A DNA stretch of 64,000 nt, from contig JANPYM010000020.1 in assembly GCA_025890175.1 (NCBI GenBank), forward strand, positions 78,690 to 142,689, written 5' to 3'. This document shows positions 19,329 through 28,007 of this stretch, one piece after another; within the stretch, counting starts at the first letter, position 1; the number at the start of each line of letters is the position of its first letter. The notes under the pieces were generated by a model that saw only the letters and a program-made list of their open reading frames with translations, did not search any database and was not told the DNA's origin. A program made the translations under genes and the position numbers. The stretch is from Ciborinia camelliae (lineage: Eukaryota; Ascomycota; Leotiomycetes; Helotiales; Sclerotiniaceae).

Positions 19329-20957
19329 TTATTGATCTTTCCACAAGTTGGTAGAAGGACCTCTTCTTCCTTGTCGCTCTAGCTCTGGCTCTGGCTCAGG
19401 CTGTAGGTCTTTCCACAAGTCACTCGAAGGACCTCTTCTTCCTTGTCGCTCTGGCTCTGGCTCAGGCTGTAGGTCTTTCCACAAGTCACTCGAAGGACCT
19501 CTTCTTCCTTGTCGCTCTGGCTCTGGCTCAGGCTGTAGGTCTTTCCACAAGTCACTCGAAGGACCTCTTCTTCCTTGTCGCTCTGGCTCTGGCTCAGGCT
19601 GTAGGTCTTTCCACAAGTCACTCGAAGGACCTCTTCTTCCTTGTGGCTCTGGCTCGGGCTGTAGGTCTTTCCACAAGTTAGTAGATGGACCTCTTCTTCT
19701 CTGTGGCAGTTGGTCTTCAGTCATAAATTGTGACCCAGGACCTCTTTTCTTTGGCTGATATCTCGAAACGAACGATGAAGTAGGTCGTTCGGTCTCTTTC
19801 TCTATGGACGAGGCTTTAGATATTGAGAACCGCAGGTGGTTCGATTCGGCTGACTGTGCTGGTTGTGCTGGCCGTGCTAGAGGTGCTGGTAGCGGCGGCG
19901 GAGGCATTGCCCTTCTAGTTCTTTCTTGTTCTTGTTCTTGTTGCCATCTTCTAGTAAGCGCACGCTTGCTAGGATCGAGCCAAAAAGCATTCCTTTCGTT
20001 CGGGTTAGGAACGTAATTAGGATCTTCATCTTCTGCGGCATAGCTCTCTGTATAATAAGTCGCATCGTTCCTAGCATCAAGAAAACTCTTCTGTAATTTG
20101 CTGAGTTCTTGGCGTGCTGGTTGATGCTCTACTGCTGGAGTTGGCAGACCTATATCGGGTTTCTTGGGTGGAGTATTGAACTTCTGTGGATCCCAAGCCC
20201 ACTTCAAAACGAAATCTGGCATTAAATGTCCTTCTCTCTCTGATATTTGCTTTGGCACATTATCGTAATTGTGCCATGCAGGATCTGGTATTCTGGCTAA
20301 TTTCTTGCCAATATTCATCTTCGCAAATTCTGCTGTCCAAGGAATCTCATCGGGCTCGCTGACGTCAATTCCATCCGTAATCTTACGAATGTCTCGATGA
20401 TCGACATTCATTCTCCATGGTGGTCTCCCTCTTCGACATTGTCTCAGGAAATGATATCTATCTTGTTTCCCAATAGGGCTTGGACAATTGAAATATTGAT
20501 GGTCGAGTACGTTGCATTTAGGACAACCATCCATGAACCCATCATTAGCACACATGGTGCAATTCTTGAGCGCATGGTTATCAGATCTACATCTTGGACA
20601 CCAAAGTTTGACAGGCGCTGCACTCTTTGCACTCGATTTGGCGTGCTTATTGGGTTTCATATGTTGCATCTGCGTCTGGTGCATCTGCTGCATTAGCATC
20701 TGTTGCATTAGCATTGACATCTGTTGCATTTGCATCTGCATCTCTAATTGTCCTGGAAATATTGGAGGCTGCATCATCGGTGGCTGCTGTATCATCGAAG
20801 GCGACGAGAATGATGCCGCACGAGGGTCCAAGGCCGCTGAACTGACATTCTTCGCAGAATTCTCTTTCCCAGCCGGTCGCTGATTATTATCATCTTCATT
20901 TGAATTTCTCGAGGTTTCTTTATCTCTCCGTCTATCGAATTGGAAATTTTGGTCCAT
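19329..20957 (-). CDS. Zinc-knuckle protein with 22-residue C-terminal tandem repeats (542 aa)
   Basis: Intronless frame from ATG 20957. The N-terminal third is low-complexity, rich in Met and Gln (residues about 55-100). Two zinc-knuckle-like motifs of the form C-x2-C-x4-H-x4-C follow, CPRCRSDNHALKNC and CPKCNVLDHQYFNC (about residues 119-160), suggesting nucleic-acid binding. A conserved-looking middle (WRMNVDHRDIRKITDGIDV, then MPDFVLKWAWDPQKF) precedes a charged region. The C-terminus is about six copies of a 66-bp/22-aa repeat with core RRGPSSDLWKDLQPEPEPE. The frame ends at TAA in the last repeat, but the same frame stays open beyond it to 19092 (see next feature). No specific family is recognised; retrotransposon gag knuckles are an alternative source, though the architecture is not gag-like. 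Confidence 0.7.
   Translation of the reverse strand: MDQNFQFDRRRDKETSRNSNEDDNNQRPAGKENSAKNVSSAALDPRAASFSSPSMIQQPPMMQPPIFPGQLEMQMQMQQMSMLMQQMLMQQMHQTQMQHMKPNKHAKSSAKSAAPVKLWCPRCRSDNHALKNCTMCANDGFMDGCPKCNVLDHQYFNCPSPIGKQDRYHFLRQCRRGRPPWRMNVDHRDIRKITDGIDVSEPDEIPWTAEFAKMNIGKKLARIPDPAWHNYDNVPKQISEREGHLMPDFVLKWAWDPQKFNTPPKKPDIGLPTPAVEHQPARQELSKLQKSFLDARNDATYYTESYAAEDEDPNYVPNPNERNAFWLDPSKRALTRRWQQEQEQERTRRAMPPPPLPAPLARPAQPAQSAESNHLRFSISKASSIEKETERPTSSFVSRYQPKKRGPGSQFMTEDQLPQRRRGPSTNLWKDLQPEPEPQGRRGPSSDLWKDLQPEPEPERQGRRGPSSDLWKDLQPEPEPERQGRRGPSSDLWKDLQPEPEPERQGRRGPSSDLWKDLQPEPEPELERQGRRGPSTNLWKDQ
19335..19715 (-). repeat. 66-bp coding minisatellite
   Basis: CACTCGAAGG recurs at 19421 and 19487 and on at 66-bp spacing. 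The central copies are nearly identical and the edge copies diverged (TTGGTAGAAGG, TTAGTAGATGG), as in slippage-driven arrays. Confidence 0.9.
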
Positions 20958-21211
20958 TTTTGCAAATGAAATCGATAAGAGGTTTTTTGTTGTTGTAGTT
21001 GTAAGTTTTCAACAAGTCGCGACGTTACTTGTGGGGGGGATTTGGATTTGAAGATCGCTTAAATACCTACCTAGGTACCTAGGGCTTGAATGTGAGGTAG
21101 GTATTGAATTATTGAATAAGGTAATGATAATTTATTTTCCTTTTAACGTGACGCGTATGACAAGTTATTGACCAATTTTCGATTAAACATCCAATAGGTA
21201 ACTTTCCAAAT
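20958..21211. other. Upstream region of the zinc-knuckle gene
   Basis: No gene. Contains a CCTACCTAGGTACCTAGG palindromic motif at about 21067-21083, a motif that recurs in the window. Confidence 0.4.
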
Positions 21212-21379
21212 TGTTGATATCACTATAGGTGGTGAAGAGCTGGAGGTAATAGTACTATAACTTCGTATTGTATTTCGGCTTGTTTTTCTAAACCGCCTAT
21301 ACTATGCTACAGATCCTATATATGCGTACCGGTAGCTCATGCGCTACCTATCCAGCAGTTGCATGAGCCTCCTGTATTA
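21212..21379 (+). mobile_element. Diverged LTR fragment, same family as the nested 206-bp LTRs
   Basis: Begins TGTTGATATCACTATAGG and shares with 7885-8090 the ordered motifs ACTATAA, GTATTT(G/C)GGCT, CTATGCTACAGATC and CTATATATGC. It is truncated on the right by the solo LTR beginning at 21380. Confidence 0.65.
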
Positions 21380-21646
21380 TGTCACGTAATTCTCACAACA
21401 AGTAATAAGTATCTTATAAGAAAGGTATGATCTTGCAACCTACTAGAGCCAGCCATCAAATTTCCTAAAAACCTCACTTTACATCATGAAAAGGCCTTTC
21501 TCCTCTCATCGTATATGTAACTTCGTGCAGCAGGTAACGAGTAACTCCGAGATCAAAATCCTTTCCTCTTTATAGTTTACTACAATACTATTTCGATGCC
21601 TAAGATTATGAATTCTTTTTCCACTTCACTCGTTAACACCGTGACA
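21380..21646 (-). mobile_element. Solo LTR-like element, TGTCACGG family (267 bp)
   Basis: Bounded by TGTCACG and CGTGACA. Read on the minus strand it starts TGTCACGGTGTTAACGAGTG, and its first ~100 bp match the solo LTR at 16466. Flanking 5-mers TATTA and TTTTA agree at four of five positions, so the target duplication is only probable. Confidence 0.6.
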
Positions 21647-21650
21647 TTTT

Positions 21651-22382
21651 AAATCAATATAATTTCTTTATAATAGAACTTAAATATAGTTTTCAAAATA
21701 AACAAATCTTTTTAATATATAATTTCTTTATAATAAAATATAATTTCTTTTTAATATAATATAATCTCTTTATATATAAATATAATTTCTTTATATATAA
21801 ATACAATATCTTTATTCCAAAATATAATTTCTTTATATATAAATGTAACTTCTTTATTATAAAGTATAATTTCTTTATAATAAAAATAAAAAATAATTTA
21901 TTTATATATATTATATTTTTATAAAAAAAGAATTTTTTATATATAAATATAATTTCTTTATAAAAGAATATAACTTCTTTATATATAAATACAATTTCTT
22001 TATAATAGAATATAGTTTCAAAAATAAATAAATCTTTTTGAAATATAATTTCTTTTTAATATAATATGATTTTTTTATAAATAAATACAAATTCTTTATA
22101 TATAAAAACAATTTCTTTACAATAAAATATAATTTCTTTATATATAAATATAATTTATTTATAACAAAATATAACTTCTTTAAGTTTATTATAAAATATT
22201 ATTTCTTTATATATAAATACAATTTCTTTATATATAAATACAATTTCTTTATATATAAATACAATTTCTTTATATATAAAAACAATTACTTTATAAATCA
22301 ATATAATTCTTTATATATAAATATAATTTCTTTTTAAATAAATATAATTTCTTTATTATAAAATACAATATCTTTATTATCA
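21651..22382. repeat. A/T-rich satellite-like array (ATATAATTTCTTTATATATA)
   Basis: The motif TATAATTTCTTTATATATAA recurs dozens of times at roughly 18-22-bp spacing with small variations. Open frames across it are products of the repeat. Confidence 0.8.
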
Positions 22383-22480
22383 TTAAATAAATTATATATC
22401 TACTATAACAGCACGCCAGCGCAAGCGCTAGCGATACGCAGATATATACACTAGCATGATATATAGCATATCTAGTTTAA
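22383..22480 (-). mobile_element. LTR fragment of the 206-bp family, opposite orientation
   Basis: The reverse complement contains TATAGTAGATATATAATTTA, matching the end of the LTR at 8067-8090, and GCTAGTGTAT next to GCTAGCG as in its centre. Truncated and rearranged. Confidence 0.55.
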
Positions 22481-22529
22481 ATATTTGACCCGTCTATCCG
22501 TCACGGTCGCAATATCATCTATGATATCA

Positions 22530-22690
22530 GTTCAATGTTCCACATCGATATATGAGTTCAAGTTCAATGTTCTACATCGATATATGATTTAAGTTCAATA
22601 TTCCACATCGATATATGATTTCAAGTTCAATGTTCTATATCGATATATAATTTCAAGGTTAATGTTCCATATCGATATGTGATTTCAGTT
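22530..22690. repeat. 32-bp tandem repeat, five copies
   Basis: GTTCAATGTT anchors lie at 22530, 22562, 22593, 22625 and 22658 (31-33-bp spacing); each unit carries CATCGATATATGA or a variant. Lies just beyond the 3' end of the hydrolase gene. Confidence 0.85.
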
Positions 22691-22799
22691 ATCTATTTGA
22701 GTTAGTATGATATAGTATACAAGAATCCAAATACCCCACCTACCATCTAACCATCTAATCTAATCTAATCTAATTCTCAATCATCCCCCCCATCTACCC

Positions 22800-23933
22800 C
22801 TACCCCACCCTAACCCTCTCCCAAAACTCCCCCGCCCTCTTCGTCGCCAAAACCGTCTCATTTCCAAACCCCAAAAGATGACCCGTCAAAAGAATATCAT
22901 GCGGGGCATTCCTCTCGACCTGCACCTCCGCCTTATTACCACGCTCGACAAATTCTTCGCAAGCCCTGCGCACATCATGAAACAGCACCTCGCACTCACC
23001 CGCGCTAAAAAACAATGGGGTGGGAGTGCGAAACGCATTCCCCAGAAACGAGATATATGGATCGTTTAACGTGACACCCGTGTTTTCAGCTGGAGCAAAA
23101 GATGTCGCGCCCCAGAGACCAAATCCCTCATCTAGGTAATCCGTTGCTGCATGAGGAGAGCGATGAAAGATGCCCTCGATAATGGTACTAGCCGGATCAA
23201 CCCACGGAGACCACAACCAAGCACAACCCGGGTTTGGAAGGCCTGTGGATGGATGATCATTCAGATATCTCAAGAGAGCCAGGACCAAATTACCACCTGC
23301 GCTATCACCCGAGATGACGATATTGTGAGCCGGGATGTGGAGATCTTCGATCAGGTGATGGAAACTGGTGATTGCATCTTGTAACGCGGCGGGGAATTTT
23401 CCTGCGGCGGAGGAAGCGAGTCGATATTGAGGACAAAAAATATAGGACGCGGTTGTATTAGCTAACAACATTTTTGCTGCGAATCCGGCGTCGTTTTTGC
23501 GGCCATTTCCAATCACGTATGCACCACCATGAAAGTGAAGGATGACATCACCGAGCACCTTAGCATTTGATGGCGGGGGAGGTTTGGGATACCAGGTACC
23601 ACCGATAGATTCGGGGACGATTTGAGGGTTGGAGATTGTGACACCTTGATAAAATCTTGAGGGAGCGGGATGAATGATTGAGAAACGTGTTCCTTCTTTG
23701 CCGGGGAGGAGGTTGAGGTTTGTGGATGATTGGGTCATGGAGATGGATTTGATGAAGGCTTTGAGGAGTCGGATTCGGAGTGCTTGGGTATAAGTCCATT
23801 TTGGATTAGGACGGTTGCATGATGGGATATAGTATATGAACAAGAAGGGAAGGCGGATGATGTTGAAAGTAATGGCAGCGAAGATCCAGATATATTTTCC
23901 CGGAAAGGAGGTGAAGAATGGTTTGGATGCCAT
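22800..23933 (-). CDS. Alpha/beta hydrolase, HSL/CE10-type esterase (377 aa)
   Basis: Single-exon gene. The protein has an N-terminal hydrophobic segment (about residues 13-37) that should anchor it to a membrane, then an alpha/beta-hydrolase_3 fold. The oxyanion motif HFHGG is at 133-137 and the nucleophile elbow GDSAGG at 209-214 (Ser211). A downstream acidic residue in the FFSAGECEVLFHD block (308-320) and His345 in APHD are candidates for the triad. This is the hormone-sensitive-lipase-like family of esterases and sterol deacetylases; the substrate cannot be told. Length is normal and all key motifs are present. It lies next to repeat-rich DNA, and the 3' end is noticeably GC-richer than the start. 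Start chosen at the first ATG, directly before the membrane segment. Confidence 0.9.
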   Translation of the reverse strand: MASKPFFTSFPGKYIWIFAAITFNIIRLPFLFIYYIPSCNRPNPKWTYTQALRIRLLKAFIKSISMTQSSTNLNLLPGKEGTRFSIIHPAPSRFYQGVTISNPQIVPESIGGTWYPKPPPPSNAKVLGDVILHFHGGAYVIGNGRKNDAGFAAKMLLANTTASYIFCPQYRLASSAAGKFPAALQDAITSFHHLIEDLHIPAHNIVISGDSAGGNLVLALLRYLNDHPSTGLPNPGCAWLWSPWVDPASTIIEGIFHRSPHAATDYLDEGFGLWGATSFAPAENTGVTLNDPYISFLGNAFRTPTPLFFSAGECEVLFHDVRRACEEFVERGNKAEVQVERNAPHDILLTGHLLGFGNETVLATKRAGEFWERVRVG

Positions 23934-24714
23934 GGTAGGAATTATTGACTCAAAGGTGAGCCGGTTTCCAGATTTTCAAGTATATTCAATGAAGAGTTGA
24001 AGGCAACAAGTCCCAAATATATCATCAACAATATCATATACAATATCGAGATCTCAATGGGACGATCAACTCAAAAAAGAAAGGTCAAGTGAAGTGACGT
24101 GGAGAAAAATTTGCCGAGGTTTCTTGTGGGTCCGATCTATATGAAGCTAATTGCGGGCCGGTCTTGGTACGGAACACGGACGATGGGATCAGAAAGTGGG
24201 ACGATCAAAAATATTGTAAATAAATATTTTTGAAGATATTCCGAGATTCACATACCATACCTAATGAGATAATAACCCCTGAGCATCTCAGAACCCAGAA
24301 CATCATCACATAAGAACAAACAACAACCATATAAAACAAATTTATCACCCATCTCCGTTTCCATGAACCATTAAAAAATTGATGAAAGATATATCTCTAT
24401 TACCATACCAATTCAATACAAAACCTACATCCAAACCGAAAATCGTCCATTGAAAAGGATAATATACTAGCTCCAACTCCCCCCTCAAAACATTTTGAGA
24501 AGAGGTTACCTATCATGAGCTAGGTAAAGAAAAGAATAAAAGTATCTGTCGGAAAAGATCATTTGCGCAAGAAAATCCTTCTTCTCTTCATGCCATGTAC
24601 CTCCCCCTGAATGATTTTAAAACGACCTGACGCCTTCCTAACCAATTTCATTTCATCCCATCCAATTCTAACCATTCATCTCAAAATCCATCCTTTAATC
24701 TAAGGTTGCTCAAT
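23934..24714. other. Intergenic: hydrolase promoter and 3' flank of the GPI-protein gene
   Basis: No gene or repeat recognised. Both neighbours are on the minus strand. Confidence 0.4.
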
Positions 24715-26757
24715 CTACAAAATGATCATCAATCCAAAGATACCAACAACAATACCCATCATAATCGCAGCATTGGAGTTAGCGAAACGGGTAGCTGCAC
24801 CAGTAAATGGTACATAGGTTGAATAACCCAAGATAGAAGAAGTTCCTGGGATTACTGGGACAGTAGGAGATGGTTTGCATCCACCAGGTGGACAAGTTGG
24901 GACTGTGGTATCGACATATGTAGGAACTGGTAGAGGAATATATGTGATGATTGTAGTTGGGCCAACACCTTCAACATATGAGACAATAGCAGTAGCTTTT
25001 GGACCGGCGGGATAAGTAACACAAGTTGTGACACCTACACCATAAATGGAGGTAGTGTATGTAACTGGAGATGCTGCAGGTACATAGATAGAAGTTTCGG
25101 GTACACGACTAACTGGTTCAGAGTGAGTACCAAGAGTTGGAGCTGGGACAATGTAGATTGATGATTCGGGGAGAGTGCTGTATGCTGGGCATGTGGACAT
25201 GATATATGGTAGACAAGTTTTGCATGGAAGAATGGTAGGTGGAATTGGTGTCCAGGTGTATGAAGTTGGGACAGCTGTTTCATGACAAGATGTTGTGGTA
25301 GCAGTGATGAACCCTCCAGTTGGACATAAAATACCGGCACTGGATAAAGCACATGCGTAACAAGGATATCCTATAGTTGATGTACTCCAAATTGGCTTAT
25401 GTTCAGTGGAACAATCACTTGTGATGTAAGAAGTAACTAATTGATTTGTTAGTGATTATCATAGCATGAGATAGATTAACAAACCAGTCTTGTCTCCAAT
25501 AGTATGACATGATTCAATGATGGATACATAAACGATGATTTCAATACCAACAATCTTATCTCCAGTTGGGCATGCCGGTGTTACATACGGAGGAGGAATA
25601 AAAGTTCTAAAAAAGTTAGTAAAAATCAATCAGTAACCGAATTACTTACGTGGTAACAGTTGAAATATCATGAATGGTGGCAGTAACAGTTCTGTTATGA
25701 TCAAGAGTTGAAATGATGGTTTTGTTACCATATGGACCAGGGAGTACACCAGATCCTGATGGTAGACCTCCAGAAGCAGATGGAGATGGAGAATAAATTG
25801 AAGTTGTCGTATTGGTAAGAGCTGGTAGACAATGTCCATCACCAGTTGGACGACCAGATTCACATTTGCAACTTGCTGAACATCCATCACCAGAAACTGT
25901 ATTACCATCATCACATTCTTCATTTAATGATGATTCCCATTTTCCATCACCACAACCAGCTGGTGTTGCACCACGACTGATGATATAAGGTAATCCAATT
26001 GTCTTATCACCAAAGGTTTGAGATCCTTCACCAATAACATCTTGAGCAATGGCAAGAGCTTCAAATCCATTGATACCAACAGATGGGTAACTGGAGAAAG
26101 CTTCATGAACACTACAAGACCAACTGGATAAAGCAACATCATCAAGAGTACCAAGTGCTGGTGAAGATGCAACAATGTGAGCTTTATTGTAACAAGCAAG
26201 GTTTCCTCGAACGGTGAATTCTCCAAAGTATGAGAGAGATTCAACTGTTGCTGAATCCACATTGTTATAATAACAAGATAGAGCATAATAGAGACCAGTT
26301 TGTTGAGCACCGGCAAGACTTTTGGCAGCTGCTGCAAATTGAATAGAGTTATCAATCAAAACTTGAGCGCCAGGTTGAGCTGCGAAATGGTAGGTAGGAT
26401 CCGTTCCTAATGCCTGAGTTAGTATTCTTCCATTTTAGATCCGATGAGATCCTTACCGATGATAACAATATTTCCTTGAACTGCTGGTCCCCAAGTATCC
26501 TTGGTGTCAGTCAAGAATTGAACATCACTAGGTGATGTTGAGCAATCTGGATCGGAAATGACAATGGCTTTGAAAGCTGCAAAGTCGGCAGTAGTCATTG
26601 TCTTCCATTCTGCTTCACTGACTACCTTTGTGGTGAATCCGAGAGCAGATGTTGCTTGAGCAAATTCTTTAAACTCAAAGGTATCCACAAAAAGGAGATC
26701 TTCCGCAAGGACAGTAGCCACAAGACTGGCCAATAGACCACCCGTGGAGAACTTCAT
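24715..26757 (-). CDS. Secreted GPI-anchored protein with a Myxo/DUF4215-type Cys-rich repeat (633 aa, 4 exons)
   Basis: Exons: 26457-26757, 25650-26406, 25485-25606, 24715-25436. The three introns (50, 43 and 48 nt) have GT/AG ends and close in frame, giving 633 residues. MKFSTGGLLASLVATVLA is a clear signal peptide. Residues about 20-240 form an alpha/beta-like domain of unknown function (LLFVDTFEFKEF, then VIIGTDPTYHFA). Residues about 252-293 match the disulfide-rich repeat CGDG...EECDDGNTVSGDGCS (DUF4215/Myxo type). A long Ser/Thr/Pro-rich stalk with regularly spaced Cys follows. The C-terminus ends NSNAAIMMGIVVGIFGLMIIL, a GPI-attachment signal with likely omega site in NSN. It should sit at the cell surface or wall. 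The separate open frames in this region are exons of one gene. Confidence 0.85.
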
Positions 26758-27124
26758 TGTAAGGGTTAACGAATTATTAGAATTGTATTAAGAGAAAGGG
26801 TAAAGAGAGAAAAATGAGTGTATGTTAATGAGTGTCTATTAACGAGTGACTGAAGGAGAAACGAGTGACAATAGTGAAAAGGTGATGGTTACGGATTTGG
26901 AGACAGGAAGAGATATAATATATGCGCAAGGAAATCACAGTACTTCTTGTTTCTCCTCATGATATCAAAACGATATTTTTGGCTTTGAAGGCTCTGAGGT
27001 AATCCTAACATAGTGGAGGGCTGAAATTCTGAAGTTCGATGGACAAATTGAAAAATAGAACAGTCAATATGTTATTGAAGTTGTCTGAAATCCTTTTATG
27101 ATAGGTCTGATATCAACATCGTAC
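26758..27124. other. Promoter region of the GPI-protein gene
   Basis: Holds repeated GAGTG-containing segments near 26815-26870 just upstream of the start. No gene seen. Confidence 0.4.
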
Positions 27125-27277
27125 CTGCATAAGATCGGAAATCAATTCCGCCTCAAAATCCTGCTTCCCCTTACCAAAATAAGTTGGATAGGCAAGCCGA
27201 TCATGTGTATTTTTCAGCTCAACAGCCATATTCTTGGCAATGAATGGTAAGGTTTCACAAAATACTTTTTTGTACCA
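27125..27277 (-). pseudogene. Orphan exon-like fragment (about 51 codons)
   Basis: On the minus strand a frame reads WYKKVFCETLPFIAKN followed by MAVELKNTHDRLAYPTYFG and ends FEAELISDLMQ at a GTAC donor-like site. Composition and the intact frame look coding. A stop lies directly upstream and no partner exon was found, so it may be a relic of a lost gene. Family not recognised. Confidence 0.3.
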
Positions 27278-28007
27278 TTAAACCCAAATTTAGAGAATGA
27301 GGAGATTGGTCAAAAACCATATGATGCATGAAGCATAAAATGTGAACCGTCTTACTCCAATAATTTTCTACTGCCTTGGAAGGTTGGTTCGTCAGGTTTT
27401 GATCGATCAATGCAGGTACAATTAAAGTTATCATCCCCAGAAAACTATATCGACGAGATGTGATATGCCAAGTGAACAATTAGATTGATCTTAATCAGGG
27501 GATGATTGAACTTTGGAGACTCGAATTGACACTTGCCATGAAGCCAAAGTTGCCACTAGAGGAGCAAGGGAAGAATTATTGAACATCCTAATGTCCTAGC
27601 CTAGACTTCTAGGACGAAAATAGTAATCTTTTCAGGATGTAAGAATTGTACAAGTATTCAAAATTGGCGATGAATTGGACCAAAGGATGAAGGAAGAAAG
27701 TTGTGATGCCAAATGCAGGTGGGATGGGACTCAGGACTCAGGAGTAAGACTGGTGACCAGAATTCGGGGCTACGTTTACCCGATGATGACTAAGAAGTTA
27801 TGAACCGAAGTTACCTCCTAGGTACTTTACCCAATACTATTCACGGTCAATAGAACACTGAACAATAGAATAAAAGTATGAGGGATTAAGAGTGGATCAA
27901 ATCAGTATGTATATTTTGTAATATCTAATAGGATATCTACCAATTAATCACCAACTGCCTACCCTACCTGATCTTTATCAACTTATTCTAGTTTCCTATC
28001 CTATCCA
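27278..28007. other. Intergenic, 3' side of MED17
   Basis: No further gene supported; a 74-codon minus-strand frame at 27255-27479 overlaps the orphan fragment in another frame and lacks protein features. Confidence 0.4.

Noticed and set aside
19348..19758. Plus-strand frame of Ser/Gly/Cys repeats and a further minus-strand repeat frame
   Set aside because: Antisense and alternate frames of the 66-bp repeat (a multiple of 3 keeps several frames open); the minus-strand zinc-knuckle frame is far longer and has recognisable motifs.
21911..22111. Lys/Tyr/Leu-rich minus-strand frame
   Set aside because: Product of the A/T satellite-like array; no codon bias or domain.
16140..22690. Possible CRISPR-like arrays (23-, 26- and 32-bp repeats)
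   Set aside because: Repeats are contiguous tandem units with no unique spacers, and the genome is eukaryotic.
25646..26757. Two separate genes for the secreted protein region
   Set aside because: A 50-nt intron with GT/AG ends joins them in frame and restores VIIGTDPTYHFA; only the first has a signal peptide and only the last exon has a GPI signal.
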